64,000 bases of DNA, from positions 37,583,585 to 37,647,584 of the forward strand of contig NW_024041150.1 in NCBI RefSeq assembly GCF_014851395.1, read 5' to 3'. The notes under the pieces are model-generated. The model did no database searches. It was not told the origin of the DNA and worked only from the letters and a program-made list of their open reading frames with translations. A program made the translations under genes and the position numbers. Shown here in pieces: positions 1 to 10,690 of the stretch (position 1 is the first letter of the stretch; every line of letters begins with the position of its first letter). The DNA is from Micropterus salmoides (lineage: Eukaryota > Chordata > Actinopteri > Centrarchiformes > Centrarchidae).

Positions 1-1830
1 AGCTGGGAAAAAATGGAGACCTGTGTCAAATGCGTCCTGGAAAAGTATTGCATCAACAATAATGGTGTCATTGAAGGCTTTGTAGTGACAGGAGCAATGC
101 CCGGCAACAACAAACTGAAGAAGAAAATTAATATACCATCCATTCTCTGGTCAGCATTCTGCTGTTACAGTCACAACTTGCAGAAGTGGATAGCAAGTGC
201 TCACTGGGGGGAAAACATTGCAGAACCTAATTCTAAATATCTGCAGACAAAGACTTTGAAAGAACTCCACCAAAAAGTGAGCACAAGGGAAAAAAGATTT
301 GAGGTGTTTCCCAGAACACAGTGCCCTCTCGACACAACTGTTGCTGAGTTCTTCCCAGAAATGATAACAACCTGCAAGTGCCCACCCCAAGCTTCCACAA
401 CATCTGACCCGCCCACTACCACAACTACCGTTTCATCAACTACTGCTACTCCTACCTTGATACTTACAACTCCAGAAACAACAACTACTATTTTACCAAC
501 AACCACTCCGCCTCCAACCACAACTTCTGTCTCATCAACTACCACTGCTACTGACCCACCATCGACTTTTCCTACAACACCTAAACCCCAAACTACTACA
601 TTTCCACCAACAACCATACTCTCTACAACTACCACTAAAGCTACAACTACTACTTCTACTACAACTACAACCACCACAAGAAATACAGAGAAGGAAAAGA
701 ATAATTCAGTAAGTAACAGGGGTAGTGGGCAAGGTGGTGGTGATGCAGGACAAGTTGGTGGTGCAGTGGCAGGTGTTGTTGCAGTAGTTGGTGGTGCAGT
801 GGCAGATGGTAGTATACTGGGAGGTGGTGCTGCAACAGGAGTTGGTGGTGCAGTGGCAGGTGGTAGTATACTGGGAGGTGGTGCTGCAAAAGGAGTTGGT
901 GGTGCAGTGGCAGGTGGTATTGTGCAGGGAGGTGGTACTGGAGTAGGAGTTGGTGGTGCAGTGGCAGGTGGTAGTATCCTGGGAGGTGGTGCTGCTGTAG
1001 GAGGTGGTGCTGCAGTGGCAGGTGGTAGTATCCTGGGAGGTGGTGCTGCTGTAGGAGGTGGTGCTGCAGTGGCAGGTGGTAGTATCCTGGGAGGTGGTGC
1101 TGCTGTAGGAGGTGGTGCTGCATTGGCAGCTGGTAGTATCCTGGGAGGTGGTGCTGCTGTAGGAGGTGGTGCTGCATTGGCAGCTGGTAGTATCCTGGGA
1201 GGTGGTGCTGCTGTAGGAATTGGTGGTGCACTGGAAGAGGGTGTTCCCACAGTGCCTGCTATGTCTCAAAGTTCCCTTAGCATATCTGCCTCTCTTACCT
1301 CTGGCCATGATACTACCACAACTAGCATTCCCTCAACTACTGCATCTTCTAGTACCACTATACCTGTAACTATAGAAACACCAACAATCAGCATTACATT
1401 AACAGCCACTGCTCCATCAATCACAGCATCTATCCCATCAACAATAACTGCAACTTATATAACTATTGAACCCCAAACTAACACAGCCAACCTGATATCA
1501 ACGACAAACATTCCTGGAACTACTGAACTCCAAACTAACACAACCAATCAGACATTAGCGACTATCATTCCTACAACTATTGAACCCCAAACTAACACAA
1601 CCAACCAGACACCAACAACCTTCATTCCTACAACTTCTGAACTCCAAACTAACACAACAAACCAGTGTGATGGCAATTCAAGTTTTCAAATAAACAGGTC
1701 AGGCAAACACTTCTGTGAATTTTATTACAGTCTTTTGCAGAAGGACTCACAGCAACACACATACGCTGTATACATGTATGCTCAAATGAGTGCAGAGAGC
1801 TCAGTGATCCTAGTATTTATCCAGCTTTAA
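1..1830 (+). CDS. ENDOD1-like endonuclease copy 1 (5' partial) with mucin-like and Gly/Ala-repeat tail
   Basis: The window opens inside the second coding exon, in frame from base 1 (the first codons read S-W-E-K-M); the ATG at 13 is internal. Residues up to about 115 match the C-terminal half of the ENDOD1 family (DNA/RNA non-specific endonuclease, secretory pathway). They show VVTGA, a VNIPS-like INIPS, LWSAFCCYS and the AHWG block, as in copies 3 and 4 of this window. The DRGH catalytic motif would lie to the left, out of view. After FPRTQCP the protein does not stop as copy 4 does. It continues with about 100 Thr/Pro-rich residues (likely O-glycosylated), eight 18-residue Gly/Ala-rich repeats, a second Ser/Thr-rich stretch, and 19-residue repeats with paired N-glycosylation sequons. 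The last about 55 residues come from an insertion that breaks the repeat, so the true C-terminus is probably altered. The family call is firm; expression and the function of the tail are unknown. Confidence 0.82.
   Translation, partial: SWEKMETCVKCVLEKYCINNNGVIEGFVVTGAMPGNNKLKKKINIPSILWSAFCCYSHNLQKWIASAHWGENIAEPNSKYLQTKTLKELHQKVSTREKRFEVFPRTQCPLDTTVAEFFPEMITTCKCPPQASTTSDPPTTTTTVSSTTATPTLILTTPETTTTILPTTTPPPTTTSVSSTTTATDPPSTFPTTPKPQTTTFPPTTILSTTTTKATTTTSTTTTTTTRNTEKEKNNSVSNRGSGQGGGDAGQVGGAVAGVVAVVGGAVADGSILGGGAATGVGGAVAGGSILGGGAAKGVGGAVAGGIVQGGGTGVGVGGAVAGGSILGGGAAVGGGAAVAGGSILGGGAAVGGGAAVAGGSILGGGAAVGGGAALAAGSILGGGAAVGGGAALAAGSILGGGAAVGIGGALEEGVPTVPAMSQSSLSISASLTSGHDTTTTSIPSTTASSSTTIPVTIETPTISITLTATAPSITASIPSTITATYITIEPQTNTANLISTTNIPGTTELQTNTTNQTLATIIPTTIEPQTNTTNQTPTTFIPTTSELQTNTTNQCDGNSSFQINRSGKHFCEFYYSLLQKDSQQHTYAVYMYAQMSAESSVILVFIQL
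790..1221 (+). repeat. In-frame 54-bp tandem repeat (8 units) coding for Gly/Ala-rich 18-mers
   Basis: Eight consecutive 54-base units encode variants of GGAVAGGSILGGGAAVGV. Units 5 and 6 are identical and units 7 and 8 nearly so, which points to recent unequal exchange. Unit 3 is the most diverged. All units keep the reading frame, and the composition (Gly, Ala, Val, few charges) resembles silk or elastin-like low-complexity protein. Confidence 0.95.
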
Positions 1831-2303
1831 GATATTTCGACTGTTACATTTACACAGATTAAGTGCCACATCATACAAGTCTCCTTGAGTCCAGGGTTAC
1901 ATACAATTTGTTTGGAATTCCAATTACACCAGACATCAGCAACTATCACTCCTTCAGCATAAAACACAAACAAACACAACCACTTCAACAACCTTCATTC
2001 CTACAACTTCTGAACCCCAAACTAAAACAAACACCAGTAACTATTGTTCTTATAACTTATGAACCCCCAAGTAAAACCAGACATCAGCGACTATACTTCT
2101 TACTACTTGTGAACCCCAAACTAATCCAACCAACTAGACTTCAACAACCTTTATTTCTACAACTTCTGAACCCCAAACTAAAACAACCAACCAGACATCA
2201 GCAACTATCATTCTTACAACTTGTAAACCCCAAACTAACACGACCAACTAGACTTCAAAGACAGCAATTATTACAACTACCAAACCCAGAAGTAACACAA
2301 CAG
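1462..2303 (+). repeat. 57-bp tandem repeat coding for NTTNQT-type sequon repeats, interrupted
   Basis: Unit starts at 1462, 1519, 1576 and 1633 are exactly 57 bases apart. They encode 19-residue repeats containing NTTNQT, that is two overlapping N-glycosylation sequons, followed by Thr/Ile/Pro residues. The array breaks at about 1666, resumes at about 1932 and runs on to about 2303. The downstream part has stops and frame changes, so it is no longer translated with the upstream part. Confidence 0.85.
1666..1931. other. About 266-bp insertion inside the 57-bp repeat array
   Basis: Sequence unrelated to the repeat begins right after ACAAACCAG and ends just before the array resumes after ACACCAG. 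CCAG is thus present at both edges and could be a short target duplication. The insertion supplies the last about 55 residues and the stop codon at 1828-1830. I cannot assign it to a transposon family. Confidence 0.6.
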
Positions 2304-2455
2304 CTCAGCACCTCAACATCTCCGAATGTTGAAATGTGAAAACATTTATTTTAAAATCTTGACTGTTAACCTTTAAAACCATTGTGAATGGATGTAATGT
2401 TTTGAAGAATTGTCATCCTTTCTTGACTGTTCAATGTTAATTTTTTTTCATCTAT

Positions 2456-2461
2456 AATAAA
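2456..2461 (+). promoter_or_regulatory. Possible polyadenylation signal AATAAA
   Basis: AATAAA lies about 150 bases after the end of the degraded repeat array, within AT-rich sequence. It is the first such signal downstream of copy 1 and could serve its transcript. The sequence homologous to the 3' flank of the other ENDOD1 copies lies 10 kb further on (12540). Confidence 0.35.
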
Positions 2462-2639
2462 ATCAACCAAATGCCATTATCTTTGTAATTTTATTTTAGT
2501 AGCCACAAAATCAGAATTTTAACTTTAAAAGTTGAAGATACACAATGAAGCACAATCTGGATTCAATTCAAATCTGAATTGTTGTTTGGTGACTAGTGCA
2601 GTTTGTGTGAAAAGCTTGCTGACGTCAGCATAGCTGACT

Positions 2640-2715
2640 TTGTTGGATCTCTGTGAAGCACTTTGGTAATCTTGTTTCTTAAATTGTGCTATATAAATAA
2701 AATGGATTGGATCTT
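2640..2715 (+). mobile_element. Truncated L2-like LINE 3' end
   Basis: The segment has the GTGAAGCACTTTGG and GTGCTATATAAATAAA signatures typical of the 3' end of teleost L2-type LINEs. The longer L2 copy that ends at 55256 has the same end. No coding region is attached. Confidence 0.6.
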
Positions 2716-2761
2716 GAAGCAAAGCTTTGGCTGATAAGGTGATGAGGCACACCCATCTGCA

Positions 2762-2957
2762 AAGCCTTCTTCACCACCAGGCTGTTCATCATCAGCGCCT
2801 CCTTCAGCTGGTTTGTTTTGGAAACCTCCTGGTTCTCCATGGGGCAGGACCTGTCATATAGTGGAAACAGGTCTGAGACCGGCTTCTACATAATTAACGC
2901 CGTGGGCTGGAACTCTGCGCTAGACATTCCTGAGGACCAGGGGTCTCATTTATAAAA
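2762..2957 (+). pseudogene. Unidentified coding-like fragment (about 64 codons)
   Basis: This is an open frame without a start codon, beginning A-F-F-T-T-R-L-F-I-I-S and running through F-S-W-F-V-L-E-T-S-W-F to a stop. Its GC-rich, gene-like codon use contrasts with the AT-rich surroundings, and the hydrophobic start could be a membrane segment. It sits directly against a MITE-like repeat that begins with GGGGTCTCATTTATAAA. It may be a captured exon or a piece of a processed copy. I do not recognise the family. Confidence 0.3.
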
Positions 2958-3200
2958 TTGTGGGTAGACACCTCACTAAAAGTGTACGTGCGCCTAAAAG
3001 TCTAAAAATGCCTTAAAAATATTCAGACTTATAAAACCGTTCTTACGCACACTTGCAAGCAAGTTCCCAATCAACACACACATCACAATCAACTTGAAAT
3101 ATGGTGCATGTGAGGGAGCTCAATGTCCGACCCTTCAAACGCCCATAGTTGCCTATAAATGGTCCGTGAAACACCCCTTATTAATATTAATACATACTGA
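2939..3200. mobile_element. Short interspersed MITE-like repeat
   Basis: The stretch starts with GGGGTCTCATTTATAAA, followed by blocks such as GTACGTGCGCCTAAAAG and TTACGCACAC. I recognise these as a widespread non-coding teleost interspersed repeat. The family name and the exact right edge are uncertain. Confidence 0.4.
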
Positions 3201-4675
3201 CAGGAAGAAAAGGAGGCTAATTCTGACAGAGAAGCAACAAAACGAGATTTAACTCAGTGTGACACTGACATTCCTTTTGGTGAAGCTGAAGCATGTTGTT
3301 TGGTTGGTAAAAAACACACTTTCGTGCGACGCTTGTACACTGGAGGAAAGAGGGCACTGGAGCTCCACCCCTTTATAACCGATCTGCAGGAAGGCGCTTC
3401 CCTCTTGAGTAGTGACATCACTGACCGGAGGGGGACACACACGCAGGACGGGATGACCCAGGTACTTATTTGGATTCCCCTGTTCGAAAAGAGTGTAAAC
3501 CAAATGATTTCCACTTGTGTTTAAACTTTTATTTGGGCTACACAAACAGTCCACTCACTTAACGAGGCTGCCGATGAGTTAAAATTAATGAAGTAGTGTT
3601 ATTTTTTCATAACGTGTTTTTAGATCCATACGCTGCCACACAGCGTTTGACTCGATAAGGAAATGAACATGTGATAAAAATACATGAAACTATGCACTCG
3701 TATTTGCTCAACTGATGCACTGAAAATGGCAAAAATTTAAATGAAATTTGTCCTCCTGTTCACTTTATTTTGGAGAATAAATTTCAATGCATGCAAGTAT
3801 TAATTAATATGATTCCTGATTAAACTGTCCAACATATTCGAGGTGATTTTCAGAGATGCTCACAAGTCTTTGAGCTAGAGTCCAAGTCAAGTCTCAAGTC
3901 TCTCGTGGTTATTATGAATGTTGTATCACCTGCTGCGTTCAATCCAGGTTGCTAATAAAACTATATAGCTATAAGGAATTCTTTAACTGTAACCTACTTT
4001 TAATTTACAGAGCACAATCATGTAATGTGCAATGCAATTATTGATGGTTTATTAAATACTGTAAGTCAAAACACTCCCCAGACTGTTAAACCCAGTGTAA
4101 CATTAACTAAATAAAAGTGTGACATTGCATAATCAACAATAAACCTGTCTTGTTTTTAACTTACAGAGCACAACCATCTAGCCTAATTAATGACAGCTTT
4201 TAAACTACTGTAAGTCAGTAAAATTAATTTTTTAAATCACAGATTTTAAAATTTGATTATCTAAATGTTATTTTATTAGGTAGGCTAATGTTGACATTCA
4301 CTTTACAGACACATGGTTATATATATATTCAGCACATCGCTGCTGCTAACTTATGAGCACTGCTACTAAAATTTCACTCAATTATTGATGTCAAACGATT
4401 TTCACCCGCACGCTGTGAGCACGGCTTTGCTAGCTTCCTCTCCTCATTCATCAAAGGACGTCTACATTACGTGACAGCTGCTGTTATAAGAGCAGCAGAG
4501 TTGGGTCTTTTAAGGAATGCAGTATGTGTGCGTGAAACGAGAGTCAATCAGTCTGTCTGGCAGAAAATGTACAGTCTAGGTCACAGCGTGTCTGTTGATG
4601 AAACGGACGCGTTTCCCTAACTGCTGGAAAGTTATTCTGGGACCATGCCTGGCCACTTCAGAGAATCATGAGGCG
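3201..4675. other. No gene seen; AT-rich spacer
   Basis: There are short random open frames only. The stretch is AT-rich and shows no convincing coding, RNA or inverted-repeat structure. It ends where homology to LINE reverse transcriptase begins. Confidence 0.5.
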
Positions 4676-5098
4676 TTTGGCAAAATCCAGTCTGGGTTCC
4701 ATAAAAAACATTCTACAGGAACTGCATTAGTTAAAGTTTCTAGTGACATTATGATGTCAGCTGACTCTAAGGAATACACAGTTTTGGTCCTACTGGACCT
4801 TTCATCTGCTTTTGATACTATTGATCACAGTACTATGATAAATAGACTTCATGATCTGGCTGGGTTGTCTGGATCAGTTTTAAAATGGTTTTCATCCTAC
4901 CTTTCTGGTAGAAGTTTTGGTGTTTATGTGAATCAGATCATGTCTGAAACTGCAGGGTTATCATGTGGGGTACCTCAGGGTTCTGTCTTGGGACCTATTC
5001 TGTTCCTTTTGTATGTATTTCCTCTAGGAGAGATAATTAGTCAATTTAACAACATATGTTACCATCTGTATGCGGATGATATTCAACTGTACTGCTAG
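4676..5098 (+). pseudogene. L2-like LINE reverse transcriptase fragment
   Basis: The translated stretch carries the RT core of L2/CR1-type non-LTR retrotransposons in order: QSGF..HST.TAL, LLDLSSAFDTIDH, GVPQGSVLGPILF and YADDIQLY. The catalytic YADD is present. The frame stops right after YADDIQLYC, and the endonuclease, thumb and 3' end are absent, so this is a dead internal fragment. It is oriented like the decayed gypsy-like element that follows. Confidence 0.85.
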
Positions 5099-5164
5099 TT
5101 TAAGTATAAATTGTCTTTTCTAATCAACTGCGTGACTAGTATCAAACAGTGGTAATGTGACAGA

Positions 5165-8100
5165 AACACTAATTATCGCCCCTTAGGCTCATCTTGGAGT
5201 ACCACTCTAAACAGATGCTAGGAAAACTAGCTATTGTAATGTCTGCCCAATCTAAGCAGCTTGAACAGCAGCTTGAAAGCACCAACAGTCACTGAGTGAA
5301 GCGGAAAAACGCATCACTGAGCTACAAGCTCCTCGCCACCTCCCAGAGGAGGGTGGAGTCGATGAGGAGAAAATTGAGGAAAAGAACGTTTAGCTTGAAC
5401 ACTCACTCTTTCAGCAAGAACAGGAGTTAGAGTGGACTAAAAATAAACTTAAAGATACAACTAAAACCCTTGACCAATCAGAAATCCTCCTTAAACAAGC
5501 AGTGGGGGAAATCAAAGAGCTAAAAATACAAGTCAAGGTTCATAGTAAACTTAGAGAAGTTGAACAAAACCGTGTACAAGATATGCGAAGACAGCTAGAG
5601 GATAGGGACAGAGTAACCCAATCCCTGCTACAGCGGGAAAGCAAGGAGGGGGGAGTTGGCTGATGCCAGAAGAGAGTTCCAGCTCTCACGTGAGATAGGC
5701 CAACATACTCACTCCTACGAACAACTCCCAACAGTGAGAGACAAGGCTCGGGGAGCGAGCCAGCCTCAGGAGGATGGTCTCCATGAGCACTCCCACGACT
5801 GATCCCACAGCATTATATGACAGAGCGCCATGTAAATAGCCCTCCACTTTCTCAGGTGAAGACGGCTTATTCCCCTCGGCTGCATCCGCCGCCAACTGCT
5901 GACCATGACTTAAGCCATTCTGACAGGGACTTAGACAAAATAGCTCGCCACATAACACGCTTTGAGCCTAAGGCTACAGGCTCACATGAGACCAGTATCT
6001 ATCTAAAAGATCTTGAATACTACTTGAGGCAATTCCCTGCTGCCACCATTGACGACAAGATTTACCTGATCAAGGTGACACGCCAGCCTAGATATGTCAC
6101 TCTGCCAGGCACTGGTAGAGGAATATTCTGACTTGACATCAAAATCATGTCTAACAGCTGCACTGGCTGTTAAGCAAGGGAGGCCTCAGACAAGCGTACT
6201 TCAGTACCAAAAATGAGCCAGAGATGGAGGAAGAGATAAATTTCAAATGCCTCTTTATCCAAAACCTCCATCCCACTACATCATCTGGGTGCGGCGGCCT
6301 ACCCATGCACCCAAACCAGTCGACAGCTACGCGAGTTAGCTACAAAAGGATTTGAAAAGCAGACACTCACCATGACGAGGCAATCTGAGCCCCATGGTGT
6401 CCTCACTTTCAGCATCAATTCTCTACAGGTGGAGCCAAAATGAGCTCCTGGCCTTGAACCTCCTGCGTCCAACACGCACTGCGCACCTCCCAGACTTGCA
6501 GACCAAGCCAGAAGCAGAGGTGCAACCTGCCTCAGCAAACTGAGCACGGTCAATGTTATTCAGAGCCATGTTGGTCTGACAAGAGCCAAAATTATCTGAG
6601 GCCTGAAACCCATCGGCCCAGGTACACGCCCAACCGCTGTGAAACCAGCCTCTTTCAACAAAGGGGGGGACACAAAAATCACAAATCCCTTAACAATTGG
6701 GACAGGCAATCTCAGAGAGCTACACTCCAGAGATCCCACTATAGAGACGCAAATAGCGATGACACTGAAGGTGAGTCTGACACACCCACTTTTAGTAAGG
6801 AGGAAATTAAAGTGCTCAAGTGCCTGCTCCAAACCCTGTCCAAAAAGGAAGACAAGAAGGCAGAGCACCTGACTGCAGCTGCTGCAAAGCCAAAGTCCCC
6901 TTTTCCCGACACTTTGTCAAAACGGCCGACACGATCACACAGATGGACTGAGAGAACAACTCCCTCCAGCACTCTCCTGGTGGTAAAGTTCGACTCAGGG
7001 CAGTCCGCCCTCCCAACAGTTCTTGTGTCACCTGACTGAAAGGGGAATTTCACGAAAATTCTACCTGCCTGTAACACTTGAAAACACTCTTGAGGTCCAG
7101 CCCTACGGCCCTGAAAACTTCAATTTGACAGCCATGACATTAATACACTTTTTATTAGTCCCACGGACCTCATCCACCCAGTGCATGTCTCACCATTTAA
7201 CGCCATACCTCTGCTAATCGGCAAAGACCTCCTTAACCGCTTTGAGCCACTGCTTGACTTTCAGAACTTGATGATCGGGGCACAGGTGAGACAACCCCTC
7301 CCTATCTCACTGTGAAGACAGAACAAGAAACCTGCTTCTGTGCTTTAATTACCACCTCAAATGAAACACAGATCCCCAAAACCACTGGATTGGCCGATCA
7401 GCACCGATATTCATGAATGTGAGCTCAGCACTAGGCAAACGGAGGGCTGTTAAAGACACACCCCAGCACTTCCAGGCGGATTTGCTCCCCACCCATCCCG
7501 TCCATATGACTTGCAATGTCACCAGAGCCCAGGTAGCAGGCATGTCTCTGACAGCCGCCCCTGTGCCACAAATCTCAGTCCCTGACTCTCTCTGTGACTC
7601 TGACTTAATTCGGCTTCAAACTCTTGATCCTGCCATTCACACAATGCTCCTCTGCCTTTCTAACGCAAAGCCTGTCTCCAACAATGAGCTTGATTCCATA
7701 CCTGGCTTAAAACATCTTTACCTGGTGCGCTCCTCTTTGCGTGTCATCAAGGTCATTCTCTCGTATGTCTCAGACGCCCGCCCTTCACCTGCGTTTGTGG
7801 TGCCTCAGAGCCACAGGGGGGTGATGCTCATGCATGCCCATGACTCACCTTACAAAAGCCACAAAGGAATCAAAGCAACACACAATGCACTTAAACAAGT
7901 AGCATATTGGCCAAACATGCGAAAAGATGTAGCAGACTACATCAAAACCTGTAAGGTTTGCTGCCAGTCCCAACCAGCAAAACCATCTCACAGAGCCTCC
8001 TTACAATGGAGAGGCATTTCTTTTCCCTTGTTAAACCCACAATTTGACTTGAGGGAACCTCAAACTGAATCAGCCAGAGGAAATAAACATTTCCTCACAG

Positions 8101-8280
8101 GCCAAAACAATTTGGACAAAAGCACACAAGGATGCAAAGTCTATTATGATCAAAACATGTCCCACAACAAGCTCTGAGTGGGGGACAAAGTTTGTAACCA
8201 CATCTTTGCCCCACTAAGGAAACGGTCAGGACGATCAGAGAACAGGAAGACTTTCACACAAGTTCTCTCCCCACTGGGCT
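5165..8280 (+). pseudogene. Decayed LTR retrotransposon or ERV-like element (gag, protease and integrase pieces)
   Basis: A row of broken frames follows retroelement order. First comes a charged, coiled-coil-like stretch (about 5215-5640). Then a gag-like block at 5817-6131 (THETS-like SHETSIYLKDLEYYL) continues in another frame to about 6220. Next is a Lys/Glu-rich region (about 6740-6950), then the end of an aspartic protease (about 7165-7300, with LLIGKDLL), and then an integrase zinc-binding domain. The reverse transcriptase and RNase H that should lie between protease and integrase are missing, as is the integrase catalytic core. There are many stops and frame shifts. The lineage (Ty3/gypsy or endogenous retrovirus) cannot be settled from what remains. 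Confidence 0.7.
7413..8177 (+). pseudogene. Integrase zinc-binding (H2C2) domain remnant
   Basis: The frame holds the HHCC zinc finger typical of LTR-retrotransposon integrase. It shows a His pair around MLMHAHDSPYKSHKG, then ALKQVAYWPNMRKDV, and the Cys pair in TCKVCCQSQ (about 7825-7975). The DDE catalytic core that should follow is absent; the frame runs into unrelated sequence and stops at 8175-8177. It belongs to the decayed element at 5165-8280. Confidence 0.75.
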
Positions 8281-10690
8281 GATCGTTCTGTAGTCACAGA
8301 CACATATTCACCTGTTCTGGACCAAATCAAGCTTCACAAAAATGCCATGGGACTTGTCGGGAACGATAACGTCCTAATAAATTAATAATTAACAGAAATC
8401 CTCGACAACTAGGGACAATAGCTGCTAGTGGGTAAAGGAAGGTCATATTAGAGTTTACGTGTGTGCCTTGTAAAACATAACTTGGAAGCCAGGTATCTTT
8501 TACTTCGGTCCGCCACCCACAGCTCTAGCCACTATTCTGTGTCTCCCTGTTGCAATTTAACCTACCACTAAGTTAACCAATTAAATTTGAAAAGAATTTT
8601 CACCCACCAGGTGGATCTGCTTTCAACCTGACCACTTAGTCACAAGTGGGGGTTACTGTGTCCAAATTTATTGCTCCTTTAATCAATTAAGAATATCTGC
8701 TCCAGAACAGACATCTTGTTACAGCAACTGCAGAAATAGAATATCACTCAACAGTTCCTCTCAGGACTAAAAGCCGCTTCTTCTATCAAATTGTTTTTAT
8801 TAGCCAAGGGCTACAACCACAGTCAAGACTGTTATCCTAAACCCGCTAAACAACCCTCAAGCTCACTGCAGGTTATGGTTCTGAATATCAAAGAATTTTT
8901 TTATTTTAGTTTTAGGTGATTAAGTAACACAGCAGGCACCTGCTACTAAGAAAAAGAGGGGGGGTTGAGATATCAACCCTCAACAGACGTCTAAATAGAC
9001 CCCAAAGGAGGAGGTGAAAGGTTTGCTTTCCCTAAGTGCTGTTTCTGGGCAGTTCGATCGTAAAACTGGCCACCTTTGGCTGCAGCCAAGACAAGGCTCG
9101 GTGCCTGACTGTTAAAATGACCAGAAATTAGCTTTCTCCTGAACAGCCTATCAGAACTCTTTTTAAGAGAGGGCAGGAAACCCTAAACTGCCCCCCCCCC
9201 CCACACGTAACCAACTGTATCCTCAAAACTCAAAGCATTACCTTGTTTAACTAAATAATCTTTAAGTTACTTAACAGGTCTCTCCACTCCATTTGAGTAG
9301 TTATGATACCATGTTGTTGTTGTTGAAAAGAAGAAGAAGTAAATTTTTCAGCGCTTTAATTTTCAGCAAGGATCCCTGACATTTCTTCAATATATGTTGT
9401 AACCAATGCTTTGTTTCCAACACTTTCTGACACTTCCGTTAGAAATTATATGATAAAGAAACGTTATCCTATGCTACTTGATTAATTTTCCAGCTCGAAT
9501 TTAATGTTAATAACTAATTTTCCCAGCTCCTGAGCAAATGATTGTTTAAAGAAATAATCATTTGCTATCTTCAGTCTCCTAATGGAGCCAGAGTTCCCCC
9601 AAGAGGACAAAATAAGTATTAAACCGCGAACTCGGTTTTTCCCTCGTTTCCAGCAACTTACTTGCTTGAGTTAACTTACACTGCTCCCACACAATCAAAC
9701 CTTTAACCCGAGCCAGGTTTAAAAGCCTCACACTGCAAGTTTTCTTCAATAAGCTGACCAAGACGGACCTCCAGAGCAATTCCCTGGCAGAGAAAGCGCC
9801 CGGCCGACGGCTTTAAGCTGTCCTAACCGAGAACGCATGGAACTCAGCCAGCGTGAGGCTGCCGACCAGCAACCCGGCTGGGAGAAATGACAAACAGTAA
9901 GACTAAAACCCTACATTCTGTGTGATAAGTGATGTCCAATAGTTTGTTAATCGATTATCTTTGACCCTTAAAACTCATAGCCAAATTAGTTATTATCATA
10001 GCTTGCGTTTATTAGTTGCCCTTATGAGTCAAATTCTCCCCACCAGAGAACCCAGTTTACAATAGAACTCCACATTCTCATTGTTTGCCCCATGTTTGTT
10101 TACACACACACACAGGAATTGTGTGTGTGTATCCAAGTCCCTGTCACGGAGAATTTACTCCTTCGATATGAGATTGACTGATTGATTTAAGATAATTGAG
10201 CGATTAACTAACTGATCACTAGTGAATAATTGTATAATTATTAAAACGTTACCCAGAGGTCCGGAGACTCTGGGACTCTGAATCTCCGGTGGTGCCCTTT
10301 TTATTAATTTCATCAGTTTATTAAAAATCATACGTAGACCTGCTACAATTGATTAAGCATTGATTGATTGTAGTGGACTGGGTAACAACAACAATGTTGA
10401 AAAGTTCTCTTTTTGTAGTTCACTAGAAATTACTTGATAGTGAAAAACCATTGAATTATAGTTGACCGGGAAATATGATTGAAGAGTCATTGCAGTAACT
10501 TAGTTGACTGGGAGATCATCGCTTGGTGGATCAACATTCCTGAACCCCACACATCTCATGAGTCCACGTCAGGTAAGTTAAGCATATATTTATTTATCTA
10601 ATGTTGAACTGTACCAAATCCATAGACATTTATTCTTCATTGACTTTGTCTAACATTATGTGCAGTCATAGACTATACAAGTGTTTCAAT
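8281..10690. other. Non-coding block, possibly LTR or flank of a retroelement
   Basis: No coding region is seen in 2.4 kb. A polypurine tract (about 8950-8967, AAGAAAAAGAGGGGGGG) followed by TTGAGATATC could be a 3' PPT and LTR start. I cannot find a matching second LTR in the window. There is a C12-like run near 9190 and a CA/TG hairpin at 10101-10131. Near 10570 a CAGGTAAGTT could be a splice donor. Confidence 0.3.

Noticed and set aside
790..1221. Regular repeats that could suggest a CRISPR-like array
   Set aside because: Units are directly adjacent with no spacers and code for protein in a eukaryotic genome.
201..1250. 349-codon open frame on the minus strand opposite ENDOD1 copy 1
   Set aside because: It is open only because the 54-bp repeat has a length divisible by three and no stops in several frames; the plus strand carries the recognisable domain.
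706..1308. Ser/Thr/Cys-rich 200-codon minus-strand frame
   Set aside because: Another antisense reading of the same 54-bp repeat, with no start context or domain.
8357..10560. Full-length retroviral LTR starting at TGTCGGGAACG
   Set aside because: No second copy, primer-binding site or convincing end could be found in the window.
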